DNA of 64,000 bases from Halorussus litoreus (GCF_003382685.1 NZ_QLVG01000001.1:1-64000); one strand, 5' to 3'; shown: positions 1-8,749, numbered from the stretch's first letter. Numbers and translations: made by a program. The notes: generated from the sequence alone by a model not told the origin.

Positions 1-695
1 TGGCCGCCCGCACCGCTGGCAGTGTGTTGGCCGGCCCGCTGGCCGGCCTGCTGGACCAGCAGTCGCCGATCCCAGAGCAGGAGCGCGGCCCCGGCCCAGC
101 AGACGGGGTAGACGAGCGCGTTCTCCTTGGTCGTCACCGCGAGTGCGAGGGCGGCCGTCCCGGCGTAGAGGAAGACGGATCGACGGTCGTCGTACGCCCG
201 GACGAAGAACCCGACCGCCGCGAGCATCAGACCCGCGAGCAGCACGTCGTTGCGGTAGAACCGCGAGTAATAGAGTAAGAGCGGGTTCGCCGCGAGCAGC
301 GCGGCCATCGCGACCGTCTCGGAGTCCCGGAGCCGACCGCGGAACAGCAGCGCGACGAGCGGGAGCAGGCCGCCAGCGAGCGCGACCAGCGACCGCATCG
401 CGAGGTCAGACGTGCCGAAGAGGTCGAACAGGTGGCTGGCCGTCAGCGCGAGGAACGGGCCGTGGACCGCGGGCCGGTACCAGTAGACGCCCGACTCGGC
501 GTAGCGGTACGCCCAGTAGGCGACCCGTGCCTCGTCCTGATGGGCGACCCGCGCGCCGAGGCCGTAGAACCGCGCCGCGAGCGCGAGCAGGGCGATGGCG
601 GCCACGGCGACCCGGACTCGCGTCGCGCCGTCGGCCAGCGCCTCTCGGAGTTTCGCTGCCGGGTCGCCGGACGCGGAGAGGAACCTGTTCGGCAT
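1..695 (-). CDS. Agl23-like flippase-associated membrane protein, N-terminal part (runs off the left edge)
   Basis: The frame opens with ATG at 695 and continues to the window edge without a stop, so only about the first 231 residues are present. It begins MPNRFLSASGD and carries a conserved block reading RFYGLGARVAHQDEARVAYW, then a HGPF motif and at least three hydrophobic segments. An acidic D-E pair just after the first membrane segment is typical of GT-C/PMT-like lipid-linked glycosyltransferases, and this block matches my recollection of the haloarchaeal TIGR03663 (Agl23) family linked to lipid-glycan handling in protein N-glycosylation. The role in flipping is family knowledge, not visible here. 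It lies 3 bases downstream of a lipoprotein gene on the same strand, so the two may be co-transcribed. Confidence 0.75.
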   Translation of the reverse strand, partial: MPNRFLSASGDPAAKLREALADGATRVRVAVAAIALLALAARFYGLGARVAHQDEARVAYWAYRYAESGVYWYRPAVHGPFLALTASHLFDLFGTSDLAMRSLVALAGGLLPLVALLFRGRLRDSETVAMAALLAANPLLLYYSRFYRNDVLLAGLMLAAVGFFVRAYDDRRSVFLYAGTAALALAVTTKENALVYPVCWAGAALLLWDRRLLVQQAGQRAGQHTASGAGG

Positions 696-698
696 GCG

Positions 699-1331
699 TC
701 AGCAGATGGTGTAGATAATCTGAAGGCTGCCGTCCTCCCGAACCGTGACGTAGGCGTTGCCGTAGCACTCGTTGGTGTGGAGCGGCGCGCAGTCCCGGCG
801 CTCGGAGTCGGTGGTGGTCTCTTCCGAGTCGGTGGTGGTCTCTTCCGAGTCGGTAATCGTCTCTTTCGAGTCGGTGGTGGTCGTCCGAGAGCCGACGGTC
901 GAGGTATCCGACTCGACAAGTTCCGCGCAGACCGTGAACGCCTCGACGCCGTCGGGGCTGGCCTTCTTCAGATTCCAGACCGAGATATCGACGCCCGCGT
1001 CGACGGTTTCGGTCGACTCGAACACCGTCTCGCCGGTCGCGTCGCGCTCGACTCGGATTCGGACCGCCTCCGCCGCGTCGGACTCGTTCTCCAGCGTGAT
1101 TTCGTGGTCCGGGTTCGGCTGGTTCGAGGCGTGCTCGATCCAGTCGCCGGTCGTCGTCTCGCCGCCCGAATCCGTGGTCTCGCGCTCGCGGGACTCGGTG
1201 CGGGGGGTCTTGCCCGGGGCGGTCGTGGTCGTCCCGCCACCGCCCGGTCCGTCGCCGGAGTCGGTCAGACAGCCCGCGGTGAGGGCGACGCCCGTCGCGG
1301 CGAGCAGCGAGCGTCGCGTTACGTCGGTCAT
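699..1331 (-). CDS. Tat-type lipoprotein with Thr/Ser-rich linker (hypothetical)
   Basis: A 210-residue protein. I chose ATG at 1331 because it puts MTDVTRRSLLAATGVALTAG directly before a lipobox Cys (AGC), the normal haloarchaeal Tat lipoprotein signal; the frame is open further upstream but that stretch is not signal-like. After the Cys comes a low-complexity Gly/Thr linker, a beta-rich domain (roughly residues 60-140) and then a tandem 7-residue repeat DSEETTT encoded by 21-base repeats near 800-880. The C-terminus has three Cys residues (DCAPLHTNEC, ...YTIC) that could form disulfides outside the cell. The function is unknown. It precedes the Agl23-like gene by 3 bases on the same strand. 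Confidence 0.75.
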   Translation of the reverse strand: MTDVTRRSLLAATGVALTAGCLTDSGDGPGGGGTTTTAPGKTPRTESRERETTDSGGETTTGDWIEHASNQPNPDHEITLENESDAAEAVRIRVERDATGETVFESTETVDAGVDISVWNLKKASPDGVEAFTVCAELVESDTSTVGSRTTTTDSKETITDSEETTTDSEETTTDSERRDCAPLHTNECYGNAYVTVREDGSLQIIYTIC

Positions 1332-1731
1332 ACCTCGGGGGTCGAGAGCCGACGGGATAAGCTTTCCAGAGAGTGAAAGAAGCGTTTGAGCCATCGAGTA
1401 TCCGTCCGGGCGGTCGAATCACCGAGGACGATCCGTGGAATCGGGCGGAGCGACGGATCGGAAAAGCGACAGATATGGTGGGGTAGGACGGTCGCTACCC
1501 CGAAGTTCGGCGCAGTGTGTTGGGTGCCATACCAGCGCAGGTTGCTGGTTGTCGGTGGTGCAGTTCGGGTCGATGCAATTAGCCTCCTCCGGGAGGCCAT
1601 CGAACACTGGGCGAGCAGTGATTGTGAATATTTCCCACACGGCAAATTTCGATACTTTCCGAAGATAATGATTCAGCTCTGAATTATATTCTGCGAAGCT
1701 CGGTAGAGTCTGTACGGGACTCAACTGAGGG
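1332..1731. other. Gene-free spacer, 400 bases
   Basis: Short open frames occur on both strands but none has acidic haloarchaeal composition, a signal sequence or a recognisable motif. GC drops towards the right end (about 1620-1720), as expected for a promoter or terminator region between two minus-strand genes. I see no RNA gene here. Confidence 0.5.
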
Positions 1732-2541
1732 TCAACCGGTGATCACGAACAGTAGCAGGTTGTGGGCGCCCGGGCCGAGCCCGACCGCCGCTACCGCACC
1801 GAGCAGGAGGTAGCCCTCGGTGGGCTCGTCGCGAACGAGGTCCGCGAACAGCACGACCACGACCTGCGCGATGACGAGCTTCACGAGCACGAACAGCCAG
1901 CCCACGCCGATGACCTCCGCGGTGGGGAGCGACGCCGCGAGGTCCATCACCGCCCGCGAGATGGGCGTGCGCTCGCCGAAGCCGAGCACGTCGACGCCGA
2001 CCGCGGTCGAGACCGCGTCGAGCGCGTGGCCGAAGAGGGCGAGCGCGCCCGCACCGCCGGTCGCCGCGGCGACCGCGGGGGAGGTCAGTCGCGTTCCGAG
2101 CCAGAGCGCGGCCGCGAGCGCGACCGCGACGAGCAGGCCGACGGCGGGCCACAGCAGGCGGAGGCCACCCTCCCCGGCACCCCACGCGAGCGCGTAGGCG
2201 ACCACGGCGAGCGCGAGCACCGTCCCGACCGCGACCAGCGGGCGCTCGGCGTCGACCTCCGCCCGGAGCGCCGCGAGCCAGACGATTCCGGCGACGACGA
2301 ACGTGGTCAGGTACACCGCGGGTGTGCCGAGCAGCGGCGCGACCGACTCGGGGGCGACGCCGACGACGAACAGCACGTGGAGGCTCGACCCGACGACCAC
2401 CCACGGCGCGAGCGCGAGGACGGTCCGGTCGGAGACGTAGGGGCTGGCCCGGTAGAGCGCGCCGACGACCGCCGCGACCGCGACGAGCAGGCCGACGAGG
2501 TAGGGGACCGGCGGGAGCGCGAACCCCTCTGGAAGCACCAT
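1732..2541 (-). CDS. DUF63 family membrane protein
   Basis: A 269-residue polytopic membrane protein with about eight hydrophobic segments and almost no soluble domain. I used ATG at 2541, giving MVLPEGFALPPVPYLVGLLV; this start matches the usual beginning of haloarchaeal DUF63 proteins, whereas the 30 codons upstream are hydrophilic and unlike a membrane protein. The segment with GHALDAVSTAVGVDVLGFGE is the characteristic conserved part of the family. The biochemical role is not known. It is preceded by a repeat-rich spacer and appears monocistronic. Confidence 0.8.
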   Translation of the reverse strand: MVLPEGFALPPVPYLVGLLVAVAAVVGALYRASPYVSDRTVLALAPWVVVGSSLHVLFVVGVAPESVAPLLGTPAVYLTTFVVAGIVWLAALRAEVDAERPLVAVGTVLALAVVAYALAWGAGEGGLRLLWPAVGLLVAVALAAALWLGTRLTSPAVAAATGGAGALALFGHALDAVSTAVGVDVLGFGERTPISRAVMDLAASLPTAEVIGVGWLFVLVKLVIAQVVVVLFADLVRDEPTEGYLLLGAVAAVGLGPGAHNLLLFVITG

Positions 2542-2657
2542 GGCCGAATTCGCGGAGCGCTCGCCCGAAAGGTTTGCGATACGCGAAACGTGTGAATACT
2601 CACTGTTGGCGGCTCCCGGTGACTCTTCCATCCGAAGCGCGCTCGTGGATCATCTGA

Positions 2658-2745
2658 CCCGGCGCGCCCGTGACCTTTCCAGCCCGGCGCGCCCGTGACC
2701 TTTCCAGCCCGGCGCACCCGTGACCCATCCGACCCGGCGCGTGCT
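2658..2745 (+). repeat. 25-base tandem repeat, about 3.4 copies
   Basis: A 25-base unit starting CCCGGCGCGCCCGTGACC and ending TTTCCAG occurs exactly at 2658-2682 and 2683-2707, diverged at 2708-2732 (CCCATCCGA at the end), and partially from 2733. It lies upstream of the DUF63 gene on the other side of its start and abuts the dispersed repeat at 2740. No coding explanation is convincing. Confidence 0.85.
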
Positions 2746-2962
2746 GGCGCGACCTCGTGTCGCGCCCAAGCGCGCGAGGGACGAGCATGGCGAGGCCCAG
2801 TGCGCCTCGCGTGCCGTGCGGGCGACTCGTGGGTCGCCCGCAGCCATCGCAGGCCGGAGGCCGAGAAGCGCAGGAGGCTGGGGAGGGTCGAGGCTGCGGT
2901 GCGGTCGTGGTGCGGTTGTTGTGCGGTCGCGGTCACGCCTAGGCTCAAGCAGTAGCTAGCTC
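2740..2962 (+). repeat. Dispersed intergenic repeat family 2, copy 1 (diverged)
   Basis: This spacer shares blocks with 34803-34965 and, inverted, 40831-40989: GAGGGACGAGCAT, GCAGGAGGCTGGGGAGG and a terminal GCTCAAGC...TAGCTAGC. The middle differs and is longer here (GCGGGCGACTCGTGGGTCGCCCGC can form its own hairpin). It is the most diverged of the three copies. Position between genes and conserved ends around a variable hairpin suggest a structured, possibly once-mobile, non-coding element. Confidence 0.65.
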
Positions 2963-3000
2963 GATGCACCCGCAGAAATTCTCAGATGTAAAAAACAAAA

Positions 3001-3178
3001 CGACTCGAAAGCCCTCGGCGCGCTCTCAGATACCACGACAGCAAACGGAGTTTCGAAAGCCCTCGGCGCGCTCGCGGTCGCTCAGCGGGATATTCTCGCT
3101 CGCTACGCTCGCTCGAATAGTGCCCGCTGAGGCGACCAAGCGATGCGCGAGCGCGCCTCGCCCTTTCAGTCCGCCAGG
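3001..3178 (+). repeat. Dispersed intergenic repeat family 1, copy A, with partial duplication
   Basis: The full copy runs from TTTCGAAAGCCCTCGG (3051) to CTCGCCCTTTCAGTCC plus GCCAGG (ending 3178). A truncated extra start, CTCGAAAGCCCTCGGCGCGC, sits at about 3004-3023. The core holds an inverted repeat, CTCAGCGGGATATTC against GAATAGTGCCCGCTGAG, separated by an AT/GC loop around 3097-3112. The same ends and a hairpin of different sequence occur at 25832-25961 and 4291-4409. The frame of the downstream lipoprotein stays open through this repeat, but the repeat is not part of that gene. Confidence 0.75.
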
Positions 3179-3314
3179 AGATCCGCTGTTCGACTGGCCG
3201 AAACCGGAGGTCGATTGGTCCGTCTCGAAGGACCGGAGACTCCCAAAATCGAGACCCCACGGATTCAGCCCGCGCCACAGAAAGCACTTACAACCCCGTA
3301 CGAAAGTCGGGTGT

Positions 3315-4232
3315 ATGCGACGCCGCCAGCTCCTCGCCCTCTCCGGGTCCCTCCTCGCCGGTAGCGCCGGATGCCTCTCCGCGTCCGCGCCCGAGGCGAC
3401 CGATCCCGAATCGACCGATACGACCAGCACGGAATCGCACAGGACCACGGAAAGGTCGACCACCGCCGAGACGACCAGCACCGAGACGACTTCGACCGTC
3501 GAGTACGCCGACCTCGCCGTGGAACTCGACGCGCTCCAGCCGGGGCTGGTGACGATGAACACGCCGGACTCCATCGGGGTCTCGGGACGCGACCAGCGCT
3601 ACCTGCTGGTCGACGTCTCGACCGGGGAAGGCGGAGAAGCGCCGGCCCGCGACGAGTTCGCGTTCGAGTTCGACGGAGCAACCCACCGACCCGAGCCGAT
3701 GGACGAACCGTGGCGCGTCTGGCGGTTCTACGACGACGAGGACGCGCTGTACGACCGCGGCTCCGGCGGGCTGCTCGTGTTCGAGTTCCCGGAGGCCGAG
3801 AAGGGCGACTTCGATTCGGTCCCAGAGTTCCCCCTGACGTGGCCCGGCGGGGAGTGGCAGCCCGACGAGACGCTCCGGCGGCGACTCTCTGCGCCGGAGC
3901 CGCCGCTATCGGTGTCGCTCGACGTGCCAGAGACGCTCGCGACCCACGAGTCGCCCACCGTCTCAGTGACCGTCGAGAACGAGGGCGACCTCCCCGGTCG
4001 GTTCGTCGCGGGGCTGAACCGCATCGGCCCGCGGGTCGCCTACGCGCCGGTCGCGCGCGTCTCGATGCTCGTGCCCGCCGGAGAGTCCGAGACGTGGGAG
4101 TTCACCGACGACTCGCTGATGGCGGGCGACTACTCCGACGAGCGAATCGGCGACGACGAGAGCGACATGACCTACCACCTCGACTGGGCCGACGGTGACG
4201 TTCGGAAGGGCATCCGGTACGTCGAGGTCTGA
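3315..4232 (+). CDS. Tat-type lipoprotein with Thr-rich linker (hypothetical)
   Basis: A 305-residue protein. ATG at 3315 gives MRRRQLLALSGSLLAGSAGC, a twin-Arg signal followed at once by the lipobox Cys; the longer open frame upstream is repeat DNA. A Thr/Ser-rich linker (about residues 25-60, many ETTST units) leads to a beta-rich region with a PEPPLSVSLDVPETL segment and a late domain containing VSVTVENEGDLPGRF, which reads like an Ig/CARDB-type fold. It is expected to be anchored on the outer face of the cytoplasmic membrane. The ligand and function are unknown. It is flanked on both sides by copies of repeat family 1. Confidence 0.75.
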   Translation: MRRRQLLALSGSLLAGSAGCLSASAPEATDPESTDTTSTESHRTTERSTTAETTSTETTSTVEYADLAVELDALQPGLVTMNTPDSIGVSGRDQRYLLVDVSTGEGGEAPARDEFAFEFDGATHRPEPMDEPWRVWRFYDDEDALYDRGSGGLLVFEFPEAEKGDFDSVPEFPLTWPGGEWQPDETLRRRLSAPEPPLSVSLDVPETLATHESPTVSVTVENEGDLPGRFVAGLNRIGPRVAYAPVARVSMLVPAGESETWEFTDDSLMAGDYSDERIGDDESDMTYHLDWADGDVRKGIRYVEV

Positions 4233-4290
4233 GAACTTACGGCCCGGCCCTAGGTAGTGTCAGATAGAGCGGTGGATCTGGCAAGATATC

Positions 4291-4409
4291 CTCGAAAGCC
4301 CTCGGTCGTTCGGCTCCCGCGGCTCGCTGCGCGCTTCGCTCCCTTCGGTCGCTGCAGTGCTTGAGTCGCCGGGGTTCGCCGAACAACCTCGCCCTTTCAG
4401 TCCACCAGG
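4291..4409 (+). repeat. Dispersed intergenic repeat family 1, copy C
   Basis: It begins CTCGAAAGCCCTCGG and ends CCTCGCCCTTTCAGTCC followed by ACCAGG, as in the two other copies. The interior is unrelated in sequence but still self-complementary (GTTCGGC near 4308 against GCCGAAC near 4378). It sits between a lipoprotein gene and a convergent hypothetical gene. Confidence 0.7.
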
Positions 4410-4487
4410 ATGGTCGGCTGATTCACCGAGCGAAGCTGGGAACTAGTCACGCATATCTGAACACCACCCGATTCCGCACCCCGACAC

Positions 4488-5072
4488 TTACGGCCCGGCC
4501 TCGCGCACCGCCACCGCGTACCGTTCCGCGTCGCTCGGCACGTCCACGTCGAGTTCGATCTGGCCCTGCTCGCCGGCCGGGAGCTCGAACGTCGGGCCGC
4601 GGACCGACTCGACCTCGTCGCCGTCGCGGTCGTAGAACCCCACGACCGGGACGATCTCGCTGTCCTCGCCGGCGTTCGCGACGGTGGCGGTGATGGTGGC
4701 CTCGCCGACCGGGAGGAGACCTTCGTCGTCAGTCGTCTCTGCGTGGCGGACGCCCGAGTCCACGACCGCGAAGTCCTCGCCGGACTGCTCGACCGACTCC
4801 CGGTAGATGTGGATGCGGTTGCGCGCCGACCCGATGGCCCGGGCGGCGTCCTCGTCGTCGCGCTCGATCAGTTGCTGTTCGACCCGGAGGAGCTGGTTGT
4901 CGATCTCGTCGACGACGCCCTCCGGGTCCGCGCCGGAGTCGCGCTCCTGGAAGTCGTCGAAGCGGTCCAGCACCGTCTCTATCTCCGCGGCGAGGTCGTC
5001 GTCCTCGTCGGTCGCCTCCAGCGCGCGGTACAGGTCGTCCCGAACGTCGAGAATCGGCGGAATGGAAGCCAC
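4488..5072 (-). CDS. Hypothetical acidic protein with C-terminal beta-sandwich-like domain
   Basis: A 194-residue protein if GTG at 5072 is used (VASIPPILDVRDDLYRAL); the frame stays open far upstream through the next gene, but that part is Arg-rich shadow sequence, so a start near 5072 is the best guess. Residues 1-90 are helical and very acidic (ETVLDRFDDFQERDSGADPE, then NRIHIYRES), and residues 105-194 look like an Ig/CARDB-like domain (ITATVANAGEDSEIVPVVGF, ...LPAGEQGQIELDVDVPSDAE). No signal peptide or membrane segment is visible. I do not recognise the family. Confidence 0.6.
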   Translation of the reverse strand: MASIPPILDVRDDLYRALEATDEDDDLAAEIETVLDRFDDFQERDSGADPEGVVDEIDNQLLRVEQQLIERDDEDAARAIGSARNRIHIYRESVEQSGEDFAVVDSGVRHAETTDDEGLLPVGEATITATVANAGEDSEIVPVVGFYDRDGDEVESVRGPTFELPAGEQGQIELDVDVPSDAERYAVAVREAGP

Positions 5073-5194
5073 GGGTATCCCTCGCGTGGAGTACCGCGCG
5101 CTGTCGGAAGTGCTCTCGGGCCGTCCGCTGTGGACACCCCTGACTCCTGAAAGCGACTGCTGTCGTCGCGAACGGCTGCGAAAAACGAGTGGGT

Positions 5195-5620
5195 CTAACG
5201 CGGTTCGGCTTCGGCGGTCCGGGTCCGGCGCTCGGTCGAGCGGGCCTGATACGCGTTGTACCCCGCGAGCACTGCGACGACCGCCCCGGAGATCACGTCG
5301 CTCCAGAACGCGCCGTCGGTGAACACCTCGAAGATGAACGGCGCGACGACCATCCAGAGCCCGAGCAGGGCGACCAGCGACGCCGCCCCGGTGTTGATTT
5401 CCTCGTAGTCGTCGGTCCGCAGGGCGTTGTACCCTGCGATGATGCCGATGGCCGACCCGACGATGACGTCGTTCCAGAAGTTCGCCGCGGGCGGCGAGTA
5501 GAGGAACGCGGAGATGAGTATCCACGCTCCGACGAGCGCGACCGCCGCCGAGATGTACCCCCCGATGGTGCCGTCGCTGTCGCGGTCGCTCCGCGTCGTC
5601 GTTGTCGTATTTTCGCTCAT
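5195..5620 (-). CDS. SPW repeat-containing membrane protein
   Basis: A 141-residue protein with a hydrophilic N-terminus (Thr/Asp-rich, about 20 residues) and four hydrophobic segments arranged as two similar halves. Each half ends in an SPW-type motif: FWNDVIVGSAIGIIAGYNA and FWSDVISGAVVAVLAGYNA. This duplication is the signature of the SPW repeat family (PF03779-like). The function is unknown. It starts with ATG at 5620 and reads away from the restriction-modification island. Confidence 0.8.
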   Translation of the reverse strand: MSENTTTTTRSDRDSDGTIGGYISAAVALVGAWILISAFLYSPPAANFWNDVIVGSAIGIIAGYNALRTDDYEEINTGAASLVALLGLWMVVAPFIFEVFTDGAFWSDVISGAVVAVLAGYNAYQARSTERRTRTAEAEPR

Positions 5621-5708
5621 TGGTTTTCCCCCATCTAGAGTTCGTGTTCACGGGCATAAGTCGACTGGCTACCACCGGTAGCGATCACTGCTACCATCTG
5701 CTCGTCAC

Positions 5709-5732
5709 CAAACGCAGGTCTTCTTGCGTTTG
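5709..5732. promoter_or_regulatory. 8-bp inverted repeat upstream of the restriction-modification gene
   Basis: CAAACGCA (5709-5716) and TGCGTTTG (5725-5732) are perfectly complementary with an 8-base loop. It lies about 90 bases before the start of the R-M gene and after the divergent SPW gene. It could be an operator, a small terminator for read-through, or a trace of integration; the sequence does not decide between these. Confidence 0.35.
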
Positions 5733-5796
5733 TACTCGCGTGGAGGAGCCGGGCTCAATCGGTCCCGAACGAACATAGAACCATATCCGCTGGAAC

Positions 5797-5802
5797 TTTA
5801 TA
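5797..5802 (+). promoter_or_regulatory. TATA box for the restriction-modification gene
   Basis: TTTATA is preceded by GGAAC and centred about 25 bases before the ATG at 5825, the standard distance from an archaeal TATA box to the transcription start. The mRNA would therefore be leaderless. The surrounding 30 bases are strongly AT-rich. Confidence 0.6.
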
Positions 5803-5824
5803 CAATAGATTAAAAGATTTAAAT

Positions 5825-8749
5825 ATGGGTAACAAACCGAGTGAGCAAAAATTCCATAGTCTCCTCTACTCGGCGCTTTACAGATATGTTGAGAATACCG
5901 ATACAAAGTTTTCTGACGTTACTATCGAGAAGGATGTCAAGGGCCGACGGGCGGACATCCATCTCGCAAGTAATCTCACTGGCAGTCTCGTCATCGAGGT
6001 CAAGCGAGATGACATTTCCCCGTACGACAAGGACGTGATAAAGCAGGCTCGTGACTACACACGAGACATCGGTGCTGACTTCTTCGCTACCTGCAACAGT
6101 AACGACTTTTACCTCTTCAACTACAGCGGTGAGATCGAACTACAGAACGTCCCATACAACTACGCAAATCTTCGACCAATCTCCCTTTCGGACCCGGAAC
6201 TCGACGGGTTTGTTCCGCAACTCCTTGCTAGCATCGACCATCTCTACCAACGCGGCAAACTCCCCGAACAGGAAAAGAAAGAACAAGTTGTCGGGCTACT
6301 CCGAACGTTCCACTCGACGATCTGGCCGGCGTACAAAGAACTTGCACAGCAGAAATACGGAAGCAATGAGAAATTCATCAACCTTCTCGACGATTGGGTT
6401 CGAGAAAACGATTTCACCGACCTCACGACTGACGAACAGTTAGATACCGCAGCGAAGCAGTACGCCTACTTATTGACGAATAAAATCCTGTTCTACGAAG
6501 TCGTCCGGGAACAAACACCCTCCCCAATCGAGCCAAGCGACGGGGATAAACTCCAATCGCTCGTCGGTGTCTCCAGTCTCGATTTCCTCGACGAGCATAT
6601 CCGTCGACGATTCGAAGAAATCATCGAGAAAATCGACTACGAACCTATCTTCCGGAACAGTGACTTGTTCGAGCAGTTCCCTCACAACAAGAAAACCTTG
6701 CAAAACATTCAGTCGCTCGCAGAAAACATCGAACAACGCAAAATATCCGGAATCGACGAAGACCTACTAGGTGACGTATTCGAAGAACTCATTCCGGAAA
6801 GCGAACGGAAGAAACTCGGCCAATATTACACTCCACCGACGATAGCTGATGCCGTCTCGAAATGGGTGCTCGACGCGCCAGCAGAAAACGGACTTCCTGA
6901 AATCCTCGATCCTGCATCCGGTAGTGGGACATTCCCCGTCGAAGTCTACACCGAACTGAAGCACGAGTATCCAACTGCCTCACATCAAGATATTCTCGAC
7001 GCCATCACCACTATCGACATCAACAAATTCCCGCTACATCTTACCGCACTCAATCTAGCGAGTCAAAACATCGAAGAGGAGATCGATACACTGCACGCCT
7101 ATCATGCTTCGTTCTTCGATATCGAACCGGACTCGACGATGCTGTTATCCGCACGGCTCGATAACCGCGACGCGGGGGAGGTCGGATATTTCGACGGTGT
7201 CGTCGGGAACCCTCCGTACATCCGGAACCGCGACATCCCAGATAAAGACGCCTTCAGAGCACACCTCTCACGATTGGGACCGGAAAACCAGTCACCGTAC
7301 CTCGACGGGTCGAAGAAACTCAGTAAGAAAAGCGATGCGTACGTGTACTTCGTTACGCACGCTACACAGTTCCTCAGAGATGGGGGTCGGCTCGGGTTCG
7401 TCATCCCACCGAAGTGGATGAGTGTCCGGTACGGAATGGATTTCCAACAGTTCCTGTTCGATCACTACCGTATCCACGCAGTCGTCGAGTTCGCAGAACG
7501 AGCCTTCGAAGATGCGTTTGTCGATACATGCCTCCTCCTCATCGAACGGTGTGAAGACGAGGACGTGCGGCGAGAGACGACCACGCAGTTCGTCCGCGTA
7601 CAAGATGAGATGGAACCGGGTGACCTGTACGACACCGTGACTTACGGCGTGACACTCGAACAAGAACCGATCGATATCCGGACTCGGCCGAACTACCGGT
7701 CCGTCGGAGTCCGGCAAGCGTATCTGGAGGATACCGGCCCGAAGAAGATTGGATACTACCTCAACGCACCGCTTACACTCATCAACCTAATCGAGCGCGA
7801 TGCTTTCGTCCCCGTCAGCGAATTCGTCGATGTGTCGTACGGACAGAAGACTGGCGCGAATCGATGGTTCCTACTCGATCAAGATGAAGCACACCAACGG
7901 GGTATCGAAGACCGATTCTTGAGTCCGGTAGTTAAAAGCATCAAAGGGATGGACTCGGAAGTATTCGACTCCGAGGATGCTGATACGTACCTCATCGACG
8001 TGCACGACTACGTTGAGGAAGTCAAGCGAGAAACCGGCGAGTTCGGTGAAGATACACGGTTGGAAGACGATGTCAAGAACGCGTTGAAACGTGACGGGTA
8101 CACTGGGTTGCTGCAATACATCGGCGAAGGTGAAAACAACGGTGAGCACGAAGGAAGCACGTGTGCATCCCGGCCGGTGTGGTTCGATCTCGGCGAACAA
8201 ACTCCACCGGAGCTCTTCCATCCGCGGTTCTTCAAGTGGCGGCTATTCACTGTCGTGAACCGCGCTGAAGCGCTGACCACGGACGCTGTACAGTGCGTCC
8301 AAGTGAACCCCGAGTACGACTCGAAAGTCGTGACCGGGGTGATGAACTCTAGTCTTTACGCTGCGGTCGTCGAGTGCTGGGGACGCGTTGAAGGGAACGG
8401 TGTCTTGCAACTGATGACGTACGAAACGAAGAGTATTCCGGTGCCTGACATCCGGGAATTCGATGATGAAGCGTGCGATGCTATCCGTGACGCAACAGAC
8501 GCATTATTGGCTGGTGAAGACGGTGCGGGGAAGCAACTTAACGAAGCTGTGCTTGATGCAGTCGGGGTCGACGAGATCACACCAGACGAACTCGAAGAAA
8601 TGCGCCAGATAATGACGCATCAACGGTTAGAGGGTGAGTTCGAATCAGAGGTACTGCTTCGGGATCTTGACGCTGCAACGGAATGGTCCGCGGAGTATTT
8701 CGGTGGAGAAAATGCGGGCGGGGTCAGCACGTTGGACGACTTCTCGTAA
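5825..8749 (+). CDS. Type IIG-like restriction-modification enzyme (nuclease and N6-adenine methyltransferase in one chain)
   Basis: A 974-residue protein. Residues 40-62 hold a PD-(D/E)XK-like nuclease site: RADIH with Asp44, then Glu58-Val-Lys60 (LVIEVK). A helical connector follows (about 90-330), then the gamma-type methyltransferase core: GQYYTPPTIADAVSKWVL, motif I ILDPASGSGTF (360-370), and motif IV GNPPY (461-465), typical of adenine-N6 methylation. The remaining 400 residues would form the target-recognition part, including KTGANRWFL. All parts are intact, with no frameshift. There is no separate specificity or nuclease gene next to it, fitting the self-contained type IIG plan; the neighbouring genes have no defence role. 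GC and codon use are clearly lower than in the flanking genes, which points to horizontal transfer. PglX-like BREX methyltransferases are the main alternative, but they lack the N-terminal nuclease motif. Confidence 0.85.
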   Translation: MGNKPSEQKFHSLLYSALYRYVENTDTKFSDVTIEKDVKGRRADIHLASNLTGSLVIEVKRDDISPYDKDVIKQARDYTRDIGADFFATCNSNDFYLFNYSGEIELQNVPYNYANLRPISLSDPELDGFVPQLLASIDHLYQRGKLPEQEKKEQVVGLLRTFHSTIWPAYKELAQQKYGSNEKFINLLDDWVRENDFTDLTTDEQLDTAAKQYAYLLTNKILFYEVVREQTPSPIEPSDGDKLQSLVGVSSLDFLDEHIRRRFEEIIEKIDYEPIFRNSDLFEQFPHNKKTLQNIQSLAENIEQRKISGIDEDLLGDVFEELIPESERKKLGQYYTPPTIADAVSKWVLDAPAENGLPEILDPASGSGTFPVEVYTELKHEYPTASHQDILDAITTIDINKFPLHLTALNLASQNIEEEIDTLHAYHASFFDIEPDSTMLLSARLDNRDAGEVGYFDGVVGNPPYIRNRDIPDKDAFRAHLSRLGPENQSPYLDGSKKLSKKSDAYVYFVTHATQFLRDGGRLGFVIPPKWMSVRYGMDFQQFLFDHYRIHAVVEFAERAFEDAFVDTCLLLIERCEDEDVRRETTTQFVRVQDEMEPGDLYDTVTYGVTLEQEPIDIRTRPNYRSVGVRQAYLEDTGPKKIGYYLNAPLTLINLIERDAFVPVSEFVDVSYGQKTGANRWFLLDQDEAHQRGIEDRFLSPVVKSIKGMDSEVFDSEDADTYLIDVHDYVEEVKRETGEFGEDTRLEDDVKNALKRDGYTGLLQYIGEGENNGEHEGSTCASRPVWFDLGEQTPPELFHPRFFKWRLFTVVNRAEALTTDAVQCVQVNPEYDSKVVTGVMNSSLYAAVVECWGRVEGNGVLQLMTYETKSIPVPDIREFDDEACDAIRDATDALLAGEDGAGKQLNEAVLDAVGVDEITPDELEEMRQIMTHQRLEGEFESEVLLRDLDAATEWSAEYFGGENAGGVSTLDDFS

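Noticed and set aside
1386-1724. Short open frames on both strands in the spacer before the DUF63 gene
   Set aside because: There is no signal, motif or acidic composition, and the frames overlap each other on opposite strands.
4488-5675. A 395-codon open frame spanning the hypothetical gene and the SPW gene on the minus strand
   Set aside because: Its first 200 codons are Arg/His-rich shadow of the SPW-repeat gene; only the part after about 5072 has acidic haloarchaeal composition.
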